Shown here piece after piece: positions 1 through 6,073 of a stretch of 45,416 bases of DNA (within the stretch, counting starts at the first letter, position 1; each line of letters starts with the position of its first letter). A model generated the notes under the pieces. That model was not told the DNA's origin. It saw nothing but the letters and a program-made list of their open reading frames with translations, and searched no databases. The position numbers and the translations under genes are program-made. Source of the stretch: Verrucomicrobiota bacterium (GTDB lineage Bacteria > Verrucomicrobiota > Verrucomicrobiia > Limisphaerales > JAEYXS01); contig JAEYXS010000005.1 in assembly GCA_023431185.1 (NCBI GenBank), positions 1 to 45,416 on the forward strand, in the 5' to 3' direction.

Positions 1-848
1 CAAAAAACTGTTCCCCGCCCCCATCTGCGTTTATCTGCGTCCATTTCACCCCGGCATCCGATGTCGGGGCTGCGGTTAAACAGAGAACTATGTCAAAGAG
101 CAATGCAACCACCCGACCCCTGTGAGCGTGACGTTTCCTCCCTCCCTACGATTGGGAGTTCCGATTCAGTGTCTGTCCGATGGCCAGGCTGGTTCCGCAG
201 TGACTACTATGGATTCCCCGACCAGGCGTACAATCCTACCCTGTTCGACGTCCAGTTCGCCCTCCAGCTTACGGGCCCCGACCCAAACACCCGACACTCT
301 CACAGATCCTGAAGCGGTAGGGCGGTGGTGCCCCGCCGCCCTGACCTTTTTCGCCAAGGCACCGTGAACCCCCCACCCCACCACCGCCGAAACCCCCGAA
401 TCCCTTCCCATATAGGGAAGCCGCCCCTCGGCCTTCGGCTGGCTCCATAAGGACTCATCACCTCCCCGCCAACGCAGGACACATCGACGCAATAACGCAT
501 CGCTATGCTTAATGACCTGGGATTTTTCGCCCTTTCCCTTTCCTGACCTGAATCTTCAGACCAGAAACCTGAGACCGAGCCTTACCCCGTCCTTTACCAG
601 CAGCGAGCTGCCAGCACCTGCACTTTCCCACATCCCCACCGCTCAAACCACTACTATTTGTTGTCTAAAAGCGACATTCTCCCCAACCCCTTCCATCACA
701 AGAAAATCCAAGCGAAGATTTTTACTTTTCCCTCAAAACCTCACCCGCCATTTTTAACTAACTCACATTTTTACACCCAAACCGCACCTGACCTGAGCCT
801 TTAGACCTGAGGCCTGAGACCATCCCCCCTCGGCTATCGCCTATTTGC
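1..848. other. Non-coding stretch with repeat and hairpin relics
   Basis: I see no protein of recognisable family here. The open frames on both strands are short, overlap each other and have low-complexity composition. The stretch contains word-like repeats (ATCTGCGT copies near 22-45), a near-palindrome at 49-69 whose parent sequence recurs at 2391-2417, a GTTAAAC sequence at 75-81 that would fit an integron core site, a GC-rich hairpin (AGGGCGG at 319-325 with CCGCCCT at 336-342), and near 545-573 a degenerate relative of the direct repeat that follows at 787-820. It reads as decayed intergenic DNA beside the integron relic. Confidence 0.6.
787..820 (+). repeat. 34-bp direct repeat, left copy
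   Basis: Begins CCTGAC and ends GGCCTGAGAC. It matches 3373-3406 at 33 of 34 positions. It ends 34 bases before the stop codon of the truncated integrase. Confidence 0.85.
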
Positions 849-854
849 GATTGG

Positions 855-1274
855 CTATCCCACCCCCTGCAACACCGCGATCACCTGCCTCGCCTCCTCC
901 GTCGTCAACACCACCGGCACCCGAGTCCCCCGTTCCGCCCGCACCGCATTGATCCGCCCCTCCAACGGACTCTCCAACACCTGCCCATACAAGAATAACA
1001 AGGCGTTCAGTGCTTGATTCTGCGTCGATGGAGCCACCTCCTCAATTACCGCCAAATGCGTCAAAAACTCCTCCACCTTCCGCGTCCCCTCCTGCAAATC
1101 TTCCCGCCCCTGCATCCCGTGAAACTTCACATATCGCCGGATCCAGTCACAATACGCCCGCTCCGTCCGCAACGCATACCGCCGCACCCGCATCAATTCC
1201 CGCACCTGCACCAGCAATTTCGGCGGCGGACCACCTTGACTTTCAACACCCTTCAGGCCATCTTTTCTTGCCAT
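855..1274 (-). pseudogene. intI: Integron integrase, N-terminal fragment
   Basis: About 139 residues from the ATG at 1274 (a GTG at 1292 would add six). It carries the N-terminal SAM-like domain of integron-type tyrosine recombinases, with segments typical of IntI: YALRTERAYCDWIRRYVKFH, the STQNQALNALLFLYGQVL block and RVPVVLTTEEAR. A TAG stop follows the linker, so the whole catalytic domain (Arg-His-Arg-Tyr residues and the IntI-specific insertion) is missing. Family members are around 320-340 residues. After the stop the sequence passes straight into repeat-like intergenic DNA, suggesting deletion rather than a point mutation. Its divergent position relative to the cassette genes is the normal integron arrangement. 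It cannot be an active recombinase on its own. Confidence 0.85.
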
Positions 1275-1336
1275 GAGTTTTCCTTGTTTCACCCCTATTA
1301 TCCAATATCAAGGAAATCTTTCCATATACAATCTTA

Positions 1337-1346
1337 GTTAGGTGAC
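1337..1346 (+). other. attI/cassette core site (GTTAGGTGAC)
   Basis: GTTAGGT fits the integron core consensus GTTRRRY and lies 63 bases upstream of the integrase ATG, between the integrase and the first cassette gene. The ten bases GTTAGGTGAC are the exact reverse complement of GTCACCTAAC at 1820-1829. That is expected when the 5' end of a cassette and its own attC inverse core come from one circular cassette. Confidence 0.7.
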
Positions 1347-1353
1347 TACGCGC

Positions 1354-1815
1354 ATGTCATTCGAGGGCAAGCACACGAGCAAGTTTTGGGAGGAGAGGTT
1401 CGGCACTCCAGAATGCGCACGCAATTATCACTATTACGCCTACGAGTATCTGGACGATTTGTCGTTTCTACCCTCGGCACTTGAGGCGTTCGATGAGTGG
1501 CATCACGCACCGAAGCTCTTGGAGGAGGTCTCAGCCAAGCTCAAGAGTCTCGGTTGGGAGGGCACTGGAGAGTTTCAGATGCTCTGGCTGCCGCCGTTCG
1601 TTGGTGCGGCTGCGCACGACAATTTTGGTTGTTACGTTTTGCATGTGAAGCAGCATGACGATGGCATCTCGTGGATCGTGTCGCCGGTCACTTTACCGTT
1701 TCACCGGTTGTTCCAGCCCGACCCGGCAGTATATCCTCCACCTGACCCGTCGGACCGTGTTGCGAAGTTGCGACGCAAGGGCATGGTTCGTTGGCTTGGT
1801 GATTTGTTTACATGA
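1354..1815 (+). CDS. Hypothetical cassette protein (first integron cassette)
   Basis: A 153-residue protein that I do not recognise. The ATG at 1354 lies 17 bases after the core site, the usual tight spacing of cassette genes; a GTG at 1342 would overlap the core site and is less likely. The protein looks soluble and globular, rich in Trp, Tyr and His, with no signal peptide or membrane segment. It has a Trp-rich N-terminus, an aromatic NYHYYAYEYLDDLSFL segment and a Pro-rich stretch near residues 125-135. The stop is only 4 bases before the attC. Function unknown; orphan proteins of this sort are the rule in chromosomal integron cassettes. Confidence 0.7.
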   Translation: MSFEGKHTSKFWEERFGTPECARNYHYYAYEYLDDLSFLPSALEAFDEWHHAPKLLEEVSAKLKSLGWEGTGEFQMLWLPPFVGAAAHDNFGCYVLHVKQHDDGISWIVSPVTLPFHRLFQPDPAVYPPPDPSDRVAKLRRKGMVRWLGDLFT

Positions 1816-1819
1816 AGTC

Positions 1820-1906
1820 GTCACCTAACCAGAGCGCTGCAGCGAACCGCCGCCCCGCTGGGCAGTCGGACGGTTCAGGTAATTTGTTCGCGACTCGTCG
1901 TTAGCA
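1820..1906 (+). other. attC recombination site of the first cassette
   Basis: It starts with the inverse core ACCTAAC (1823-1829, fits RYYYAAC) and ends at GTTAGCA (1900-1906, an imperfect GTTRRRY). Paired boxes are CTAAC/GTTAG (1825-1829 with 1900-1904) and GCGAAC/GTTCGC (1842-1847 with 1886-1891), with further GC-rich pairing in the centre, so the strand can fold into the cruciform-like hairpin used by integron integrases. The length of about 87 bases is normal for attC. Part of the left half recurs at 2319-2351. Confidence 0.7.
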
Positions 1907-1994
1907 GACCTGGCCCGCCGGTGCGGAAAACCAAGAACTTATTTACCAAACTTTTAACCACCCACCAACCCCAACGGATTACCTATATTGGGTC

Positions 1995-2001
1995 GTTAGG
2001 C
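1995..2001 (+). other. Cassette core-site sequence GTTAGGC
   Basis: A perfect fit to GTTRRRY, 19 bases before the ATG of the second cassette gene, the same spacing class as the first cassette. The roughly 90 bases between the end of the first attC (1906) and this site hold no gene and may be the remnant of a lost cassette. Confidence 0.5.
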
Positions 2002-2013
2002 CACTCGACACGT

Positions 2014-2307
2014 ATGTCCGATTTGCCACCAGCAGAATATGAGGCAGCAGTCAGAGAGTTCACGCGACTGGCAGCGGACGACTTCCGACAGTCTTCGGCC
2101 ACCGATCAACAGCAGCGTGCTGCCATTTGCCGTTACTTCCGCCGGGGCGCAGCCACAGATTTTTCGCACCCGGAGCTGATTGATTTTCTCGGAGTATCCA
2201 CGCCTTCTGTTTTGGACATGGCCGGATATTCGGAGACAGCAGCACAGCGCGTCATGGAGATGCTTGCTGACATCACAGACGAGGACATGCAGAATGTTTC
2301 AGTATGA
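2014..2307 (+). CDS. Small hypothetical cassette protein
   Basis: A 97-residue acidic, helix-rich protein from the ATG at 2014. The open frame extends upstream to 1921, but this ATG sits just after the core site and starts a better-behaved sequence (MSDLPPAEYEAAVREF). No membrane segment or known motif is visible. A loose helix-turn-helix-like stretch around residues 55-75 (ELIDFLGVSTPSVLDMAGYS) is suggestive but not enough to call DNA binding. Downstream lies a decayed attC. Function unknown. Confidence 0.55.
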   Translation: MSDLPPAEYEAAVREFTRLAADDFRQSSATDQQQRAAICRYFRRGAATDFSHPELIDFLGVSTPSVLDMAGYSETAAQRVMEMLADITDEDMQNVSV

Positions 2308-2316
2308 CGACGTGGA

Positions 2317-2390
2317 AGGGCGCTGCAACGAACCGCCGCCTCGCTGCGCAGCCTGCTCGCGACTTGTCGGAGTTCAGATAATTTTTTCCG
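2317..2390 (+). other. Decayed attC-like site of the second cassette
   Basis: The block starting GCGCTGCAACGAACC matches the left half of the first attC (from 1833) with about three differences over 32 bases, followed by CTCGCGACTTGTCGG resembling that site's right half. The inverse core expected at its left end (GCCTAAC) is not present, so the site has probably lost function. Confidence 0.5.
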
Positions 2391-2487
2391 CCCCGGCTTC
2401 GGATGTCGGGGTTGCAGCCGACCAGTCACCCCGCAGGCCGGGTCGCTGACTATATTGTACATCAGGCATTTCAAATCCACAGATACG

Positions 2488-2967
2488 ATGAGAGTTCTAG
2501 TCTTCGGCAACTCTGGTTCGGGCAAAAGCTGCTTCGCCCAACGCCTTGCAAACAGGAATGGATTGCGCGTTCTGGACCTCGACATCGTTGTCTGGTCACA
2601 GTTCGCCGAATTTCGTCCCGATCACGAAATCATCGCCGACTTGCAGCGGTTCGCCCAGACGGACACATCTTGGATCATCGAAGGTTGCTACGGCCGATGG
2701 ATTGAGCAGATGCTTCCGTACGCCACAGAAATTGTATTCATGAATCCGGGTGAATCGACGTGCGTGAGCAACTGTCAAACCCGCCCTTGGGAGCCCCACA
2801 AGTATTCCAGCAAGGAAGAGCAAGATGCCAAGCTCGCCTTCCTGTTGGATTGGGTTCGTGGATACTACTCCCGTTCTGACGACATGTCGCTCCAGGCGCA
2901 CCAGCGGCTTTTCGAATCTTACATCGGCAGAAAAAGAGAGATCACCGCAAACGAACCAGACACCTGA
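2488..2967 (+). CDS. P-loop nucleotide kinase-like cassette protein (FlaR/adenylate-kinase-like)
   Basis: A 159-residue protein starting MRVLVFGNSGSGKS, a clean Walker A loop at residues 7-14 (GNSGSGKS) right at the N-terminus, as in small P-loop kinases of the adenylate kinase/shikimate kinase/FlaR-like group. A DLDIVVW segment follows the first helix and WIIEGCYGRW the middle, where relatives hold acidic substrate-binding residues. The C-terminal half is helical with a basic end. The upstream in-frame ATG at 2455 is less likely because the P-loop normally lies at the extreme N-terminus. It is third of the cassette genes. The substrate cannot be read from the sequence; a role in nucleotide or small-molecule phosphorylation is inferred from fold only. 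Confidence 0.75.
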   Translation: MRVLVFGNSGSGKSCFAQRLANRNGLRVLDLDIVVWSQFAEFRPDHEIIADLQRFAQTDTSWIIEGCYGRWIEQMLPYATEIVFMNPGESTCVSNCQTRPWEPHKYSSKEEQDAKLAFLLDWVRGYYSRSDDMSLQAHQRLFESYIGRKREITANEPDT

Positions 2968-3098
2968 CCCTGCGCTGCCTCCCGTCACTGCGGGACGGCC
3001 ATCACGCTGCAGTCGAGTCCGCGCGATCCCGATGAACTGTCAGGATTGCCCTCAGCACACTTCGTGGTCATCATCTTCCGCGGCTGCGAGATTGGGCC

Positions 3099-3105
3099 TT
3101 TAGGC
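3099..3105 (+). other. Degenerate cassette core site TTTAGGC
   Basis: Differs from GTTAGGC by its first base and lies 15 bases before the ATG of the fourth cassette gene, matching the core-to-start spacing of the first two cassettes. Confidence 0.35.
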
Positions 3106-3113
3106 AAAGGCGT

Positions 3114-3377
3114 ATGAGTGACCTTGTTGACAGAGTGAAATCGATCAAAAGGAAAAAGCTCATTATTTGGGGGCTTCGTCAGTTGATCAGCGCAGGCATC
3201 ATCATTCCGGTCGTCCTGAAGTGGCCTCATTGGCAATGGCTCATCCCGGTCTGGCTCGTTCTCGCCGCGATGTCGTTGGTTGCGACGCTTGTGCTGCTTC
3301 GCAGACTTCATGACCAGATGAGCAGCTTGGAATCAAAACTGGCCAAAGCGGAAGCAGACCACCACGACTTCTCCTGA
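3114..3377 (+). CDS. Small two-helix membrane protein (fourth cassette gene)
   Basis: An 87-residue protein with two predicted transmembrane helices (about residues 18-36 and 40-62), a basic N-terminus (KSIKRKK) and a short charged, probably coiled-coil tail. Small membrane proteins of this shape are common in integron cassettes and have no assigned function. The last codons and the stop overlap the right copy of the 34-bp direct repeat (3373-3406), so the original C-terminus and the attC that should follow may have been replaced when the repeat joined here. Confidence 0.55.
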   Translation: MSDLVDRVKSIKRKKLIIWGLRQLISAGIIIPVVLKWPHWQWLIPVWLVLAAMSLVATLVLLRRLHDQMSSLESKLAKAEADHHDFS

Positions 3378-3406
3378 CTTGAGCCTTTAGACCTGAGGCC
3401 TGAGAC
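3373..3406 (+). repeat. 34-bp direct repeat, right copy
   Basis: Matches 787-820 at 33 of 34 positions. It supplies the stop codon of the last cassette gene and closes the integron segment. Confidence 0.85.
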
Positions 3407-3424
3407 AAACCTCTCCCTGCTCCC

Positions 3425-3453
3425 GATTCGTGCTGATTCGTGAAATTCGTGTC
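3425..3453 (+). repeat. ATTCGTG word repeat
   Basis: Three near-tandem copies of ATTCGTG with short spacers. It belongs to the class of word-like intergenic repeats also seen at 29709-29806 (CACAGAT) and near 22-45 (ATCTGCGT). Function unknown. Confidence 0.5.
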
Positions 3454-3519
3454 TCTTCCTCCTCCCCTTCGCTTCTTTGAACTTTCCGCTCCCTCTTTTT
3501 TGTTATAGCGTTCCCCCGC

Positions 3520-4146
3520 ATGAGTTCCCCCGAGGAAGCCGAATTGCTGGCGCGCTGCCGCCAAGGCGACTCCGCCGCTTGGGATGAACTCTTTGACCGG
3601 CACTACACGAGCTGCGGTCGCTTCCTCTTCCAGCTCTCCAGCTCCCTCACCGCCGAAGATGTGGATGAGATCTGCCAAGAAACCTTTCTCACCGTCATCA
3701 AGAGCCTCCCCTCTTTCCAGGGAAACAGCCAGTTCCAGACCTGGCTCTTCCGCATCGCCGTGAACAAGGCCCGCGACTATCAGGAGAGACAGCGTGCCGC
3801 CAAACGCGGGGGCGGCCAGCTCACCCTCTCCCTCCACGCCGAAGACCCGGACACCGGCCTGACCATCGACCCGCCCAGCCCGCAAGCCGGCCCCGATGGC
3901 ACCCTCGCCCGGCAGGAAGATGCCTCCCTCATCGTCACCGCTTTGGCCCAACTGGGCGACCCTTGCCGCGAAATAATCGAGCTCCGCTACTTCGGTGATC
4001 TGAGCTATGAAGAGATCTCCAAAGCCTTGGAACTCAACGAGAAGACCGTGAGTTCTCGCCTCAGCAAATGCCTGGATAAACTCGAAGAACTGGCGCGCCC
4101 GAAGTTTTCCGGAGAGAATTCACCCCTTTCTCCGTCCAACACCTAG
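3520..4146 (+). CDS. ECF-type RNA polymerase sigma factor
   Basis: A 208-residue sigma-70 family protein of the extracytoplasmic-function group. Region 2 occupies about residues 5-90 (ELLARCRQGDSAAWDELFDR, the DVDEICQETFLTVIK core-binding helix, and FQTWLFRIAVNKARDY, which recognises the -10 element). Region 4 occupies about residues 140-195, with LRYFGDLSYEEISKALELNE forming the helix-turn-helix that reads the -35 element. The linker is unusually long and Pro/Gly-rich. The gene directly downstream begins 6 bases after this stop and encodes a membrane protein that looks like its anti-sigma factor. I infer envelope-stress or surface-signal control; the signal is unknown. Confidence 0.9.
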   Translation: MSSPEEAELLARCRQGDSAAWDELFDRHYTSCGRFLFQLSSSLTAEDVDEICQETFLTVIKSLPSFQGNSQFQTWLFRIAVNKARDYQERQRAAKRGGGQLTLSLHAEDPDTGLTIDPPSPQAGPDGTLARQEDASLIVTALAQLGDPCREIIELRYFGDLSYEEISKALELNEKTVSSRLSKCLDKLEELARPKFSGENSPLSPSNT

Positions 4147-4152
4147 ACGACC

Positions 4153-5583
4153 ATGTCGCAAGAACCGGAAAAAGAGATCGAGAAGCAACTGCGCGAGCAC
4201 GCTGCACAGCGCCGCGCAGCGGCGGGCGATCAACTGGAACTGCACGCCGCCACCCGGCGGATGTTGCAAGGCGAGGTCGCCCGCACCTACGGCACCACCG
4301 CTGCGCCGGTAACGGAGCGCAAAGCGGCCCGCTCTTGGTGGACCTACTGGCCGGGTCTGCTCTTCGCCTCCTGCGTCGTGCTTCTGCTCGTCGTGATCCT
4401 GAAGCCCGGATCGGAAGAGCAAATGGGTTTGGCCCAGCTCTCCGAATCGGCCCCGCCGACCGCCGGGGCCGAACTGGCTCCCACGTCACCACAACCTTCC
4501 GCCGATGCCTTGGCTACAGCTCCCGCGGCTTCGCCTTCGTCCGTGGCCCTGCCGCAACCCGTGACCGTGGCCAGCCCCGCGGCGTTTGAGCGCGCTGAGC
4601 TGCCCTCCAGGAATATTTCGGCCACTCCGCCGCCCGCGCCGACGCGTCCGATGGGAGCCGTCAGCCTGTCAGTGTCGCCCGCGTTGGCCAAAGAAATGAA
4701 GGCGAACGAAGCCGTGCTGCACTACAGCACCTCGCCCGCCGCATCCAAAGCGCAGCCCGCCAGCGCCCCCGCAGCCCCATCAGTCGCCATGACGCTCCCC
4801 GCCGAGCCGCGCGCCAGTGGCACTGCCACCCCTCAACCCGAACGGAAGATGCAGCGCATGCAAGAGGGGCAGTTCGCCTTGGATGCCTCCGCTGGCGCAC
4901 CACCGGCCCCGACCGCTCCCTCGGCCGCTACTGCCACCAGCCGTGCGAAACTGACCATCGTCCAGAGCAACAGCCTGCGCATGGACACTGGCGGCGTTTA
5001 CTACACCACCACTGTGGCTGATCCCGCCAGCAACGCCGCCGGCCAGCGTTTCATGCAGACCCCCTCGCGCTCCGGCATGCGCCGCAATTATCAATCACCA
5101 CCCAGCCCGGAGATCATGGACCAGTTCCAGGTCCAGCAAAACGGCGAAGAAGTGAAGATCACCGACAGCGATGGCTCCATCTACGTCGGGAACATGCTGC
5201 TGCCTGAAGCAGAGAGCGCTGCGGCTCCGCGCGACCAATTCGAGAAAGAAGCCGCCCGTACGCAGATGAACTCTGACGAACGCAACCGGCTGGGTTCCGC
5301 CGCCACCACCCGTGGTGCCCTCGGCGGCCCCGTGAGTGCCGGCAATGCCTCCCGCGCCTTTCGCGCCACCGGCCTGAACCGCACCCTGAACCAGCCCGTC
5401 GTGATCGACGGTACCTTCCTGGAAATGGTGCCACCTGCTATGTCCGGCAGCGCGAAAGCCGAAGCGCTGAAAAAAGATGCCTCCAAACCAGCTCCTCCGC
5501 TGCCCCAACTCCAGATCCAAGGCCGCGTGCAGATCGGCAACCGCCAGGAACTCATCATCAACGCCGTCCCCGTGAACCGGTAG
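4153..5583 (+). CDS. Membrane-anchored anti-sigma-like protein, Ala/Pro-rich
   Basis: A 476-residue protein with a cytoplasmic charged helical segment (residues 1-60, EIEKQLREHAAQRR), one transmembrane helix (about 64-83) and a long periplasmic part very rich in Ala, Pro, Ser and Thr, ending in a more structured region with QIQGRVQIGNRQELIINAVP. There is no HxxxCxxC zinc anti-sigma motif. The anti-sigma role is inferred from single-pass topology and from the 6-base gap to the sigma factor gene upstream. The low-complexity region may span the periplasm or bind surface components. No enzyme motif is visible. Confidence 0.65.
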   Translation: MSQEPEKEIEKQLREHAAQRRAAAGDQLELHAATRRMLQGEVARTYGTTAAPVTERKAARSWWTYWPGLLFASCVVLLLVVILKPGSEEQMGLAQLSESAPPTAGAELAPTSPQPSADALATAPAASPSSVALPQPVTVASPAAFERAELPSRNISATPPPAPTRPMGAVSLSVSPALAKEMKANEAVLHYSTSPAASKAQPASAPAAPSVAMTLPAEPRASGTATPQPERKMQRMQEGQFALDASAGAPPAPTAPSAATATSRAKLTIVQSNSLRMDTGGVYYTTTVADPASNAAGQRFMQTPSRSGMRRNYQSPPSPEIMDQFQVQQNGEEVKITDSDGSIYVGNMLLPEAESAAAPRDQFEKEAARTQMNSDERNRLGSAATTRGALGGPVSAGNASRAFRATGLNRTLNQPVVIDGTFLEMVPPAMSGSAKAEALKKDASKPAPPLPQLQIQGRVQIGNRQELIINAVPVNR

Positions 5584-5666
5584 CGCCGGCTCGTTCACAC
5601 ATTTTGCATCGTTCGCGGTCCACATCCCCTTCGCAAATCGTAAATCCAAAATCGTAATTCCTCGTC

Positions 5667-5712
5667 TTGACTAGCCGGTTATCACAATGTATTTAACCAA
5701 ATAGTTAAATAC
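5667..5712 (+). promoter_or_regulatory. Promoter and ArsR-type operator
   Basis: TTGACT at 5667-5672 can act as a -35 element. Seventeen bases later lies TATTTA (5690-5695), a weak -10. Overlapping it is a perfect palindrome with 9-base arms, GTATTTAAC (5689-5697) and GTTAAATAC (5704-5712), separated by CAAATA. Its size and AT-rich arms fit an ArsR/SmtB dimer site, and the overlap with the -10 suggests autorepression of the gene starting at 5732. Confidence 0.65.
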
Positions 5713-5731
5713 AAAATCGCCCGAACCTAAG

Positions 5732-6073
5732 ATGCCCACCGACCATCTCAGCGCCACCTTCGCCGCCCTCGCCGACCCCACCCGGCGCGCCATCCTCTCG
5801 CGCCTGGCCACCGAGGGTGAGGTTTCGGTCAATGATCTCGCCGCCCCTTTCCGCATGAGCCTCCCCGCCGTCTCCAAGCACCTGAAAGTGCTGGAACGCG
5901 CCAAGCTCATCACCCGCGGCCGCAACGCCCAATGGCGTCCCTGCCGCATCGAAGCCAAGCCCATGAAAGAAGCCGTGGACTGGCTCGAACACTACCGCGT
6001 CTTCTGGGAACAAAGCTTCGACCGCCTCGATGACTATCTGAAAGAACTGCAAAAACAGGACAAAACGAAATGA
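5732..6073 (+). CDS. ArsR-family transcriptional regulator (SRPBCC-associated type)
   Basis: A 113-residue winged helix-turn-helix repressor: ADPTRRAILSRLATEGEVSV starts the DNA-binding domain, and FRMSLPAVSKHLKVLERAKL (residues about 38-57) is the recognition helix region. It lacks the ELCVC metal-binding motif of arsenic/zinc sensors. It belongs instead to the group encoded beside AHSA1/SRPBCC genes, whose ligand is usually unknown. Its stop overlaps the start of the SRPBCC gene by four bases (ATGA), so the two are translationally coupled. The palindrome at 5689-5712 is its probable operator. Confidence 0.88.
   Translation: MPTDHLSATFAALADPTRRAILSRLATEGEVSVNDLAAPFRMSLPAVSKHLKVLERAKLITRGRNAQWRPCRIEAKPMKEAVDWLEHYRVFWEQSFDRLDDYLKELQKQDKTK

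Larger units (their letters stand above)
787..3406. mobile_element. Relic integron between 34-bp direct repeats
   Basis: The segment has the integron layout: an integrase fragment reading leftward (855-1274), a core-site sequence GTTAGGT just upstream of it (1337-1343), then small promoterless-looking genes all reading rightward. The first gene is followed by a recognisable attC (1820-1906). A second, decayed attC-like copy lies at 2317-2390. Further core-like sequences stand 15-19 bases before the starts of the second and fourth genes (1995-2001, 3099-3105). The whole unit lies between two copies of a 34-bp sequence (787-820 and 3373-3406, one mismatch). The integrase lacks its catalytic half, so the element should be immobile unless an integrase is supplied in trans. 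Confidence 0.7.

Noticed and set aside
166..492. Minus-strand frame of 108 residues left of the integron
   Set aside because: Runs through GC-rich hairpins, has no recognisable domain and overlaps other equally open frames; treated as repeat-derived noise.
1010..1337. Plus-strand Pro/Ser-rich frames opposite the integrase fragment
   Set aside because: Low-complexity shadow of the integrase N-terminal domain, which is clear on the minus strand.
787..3406. CRISPR-like or phage origin for the bracketed segment
   Set aside because: There are only two copies of the repeat, 2.5 kb apart, with genes between them, and no phage structural genes; the integron reading explains the integrase type, core sites and attC.
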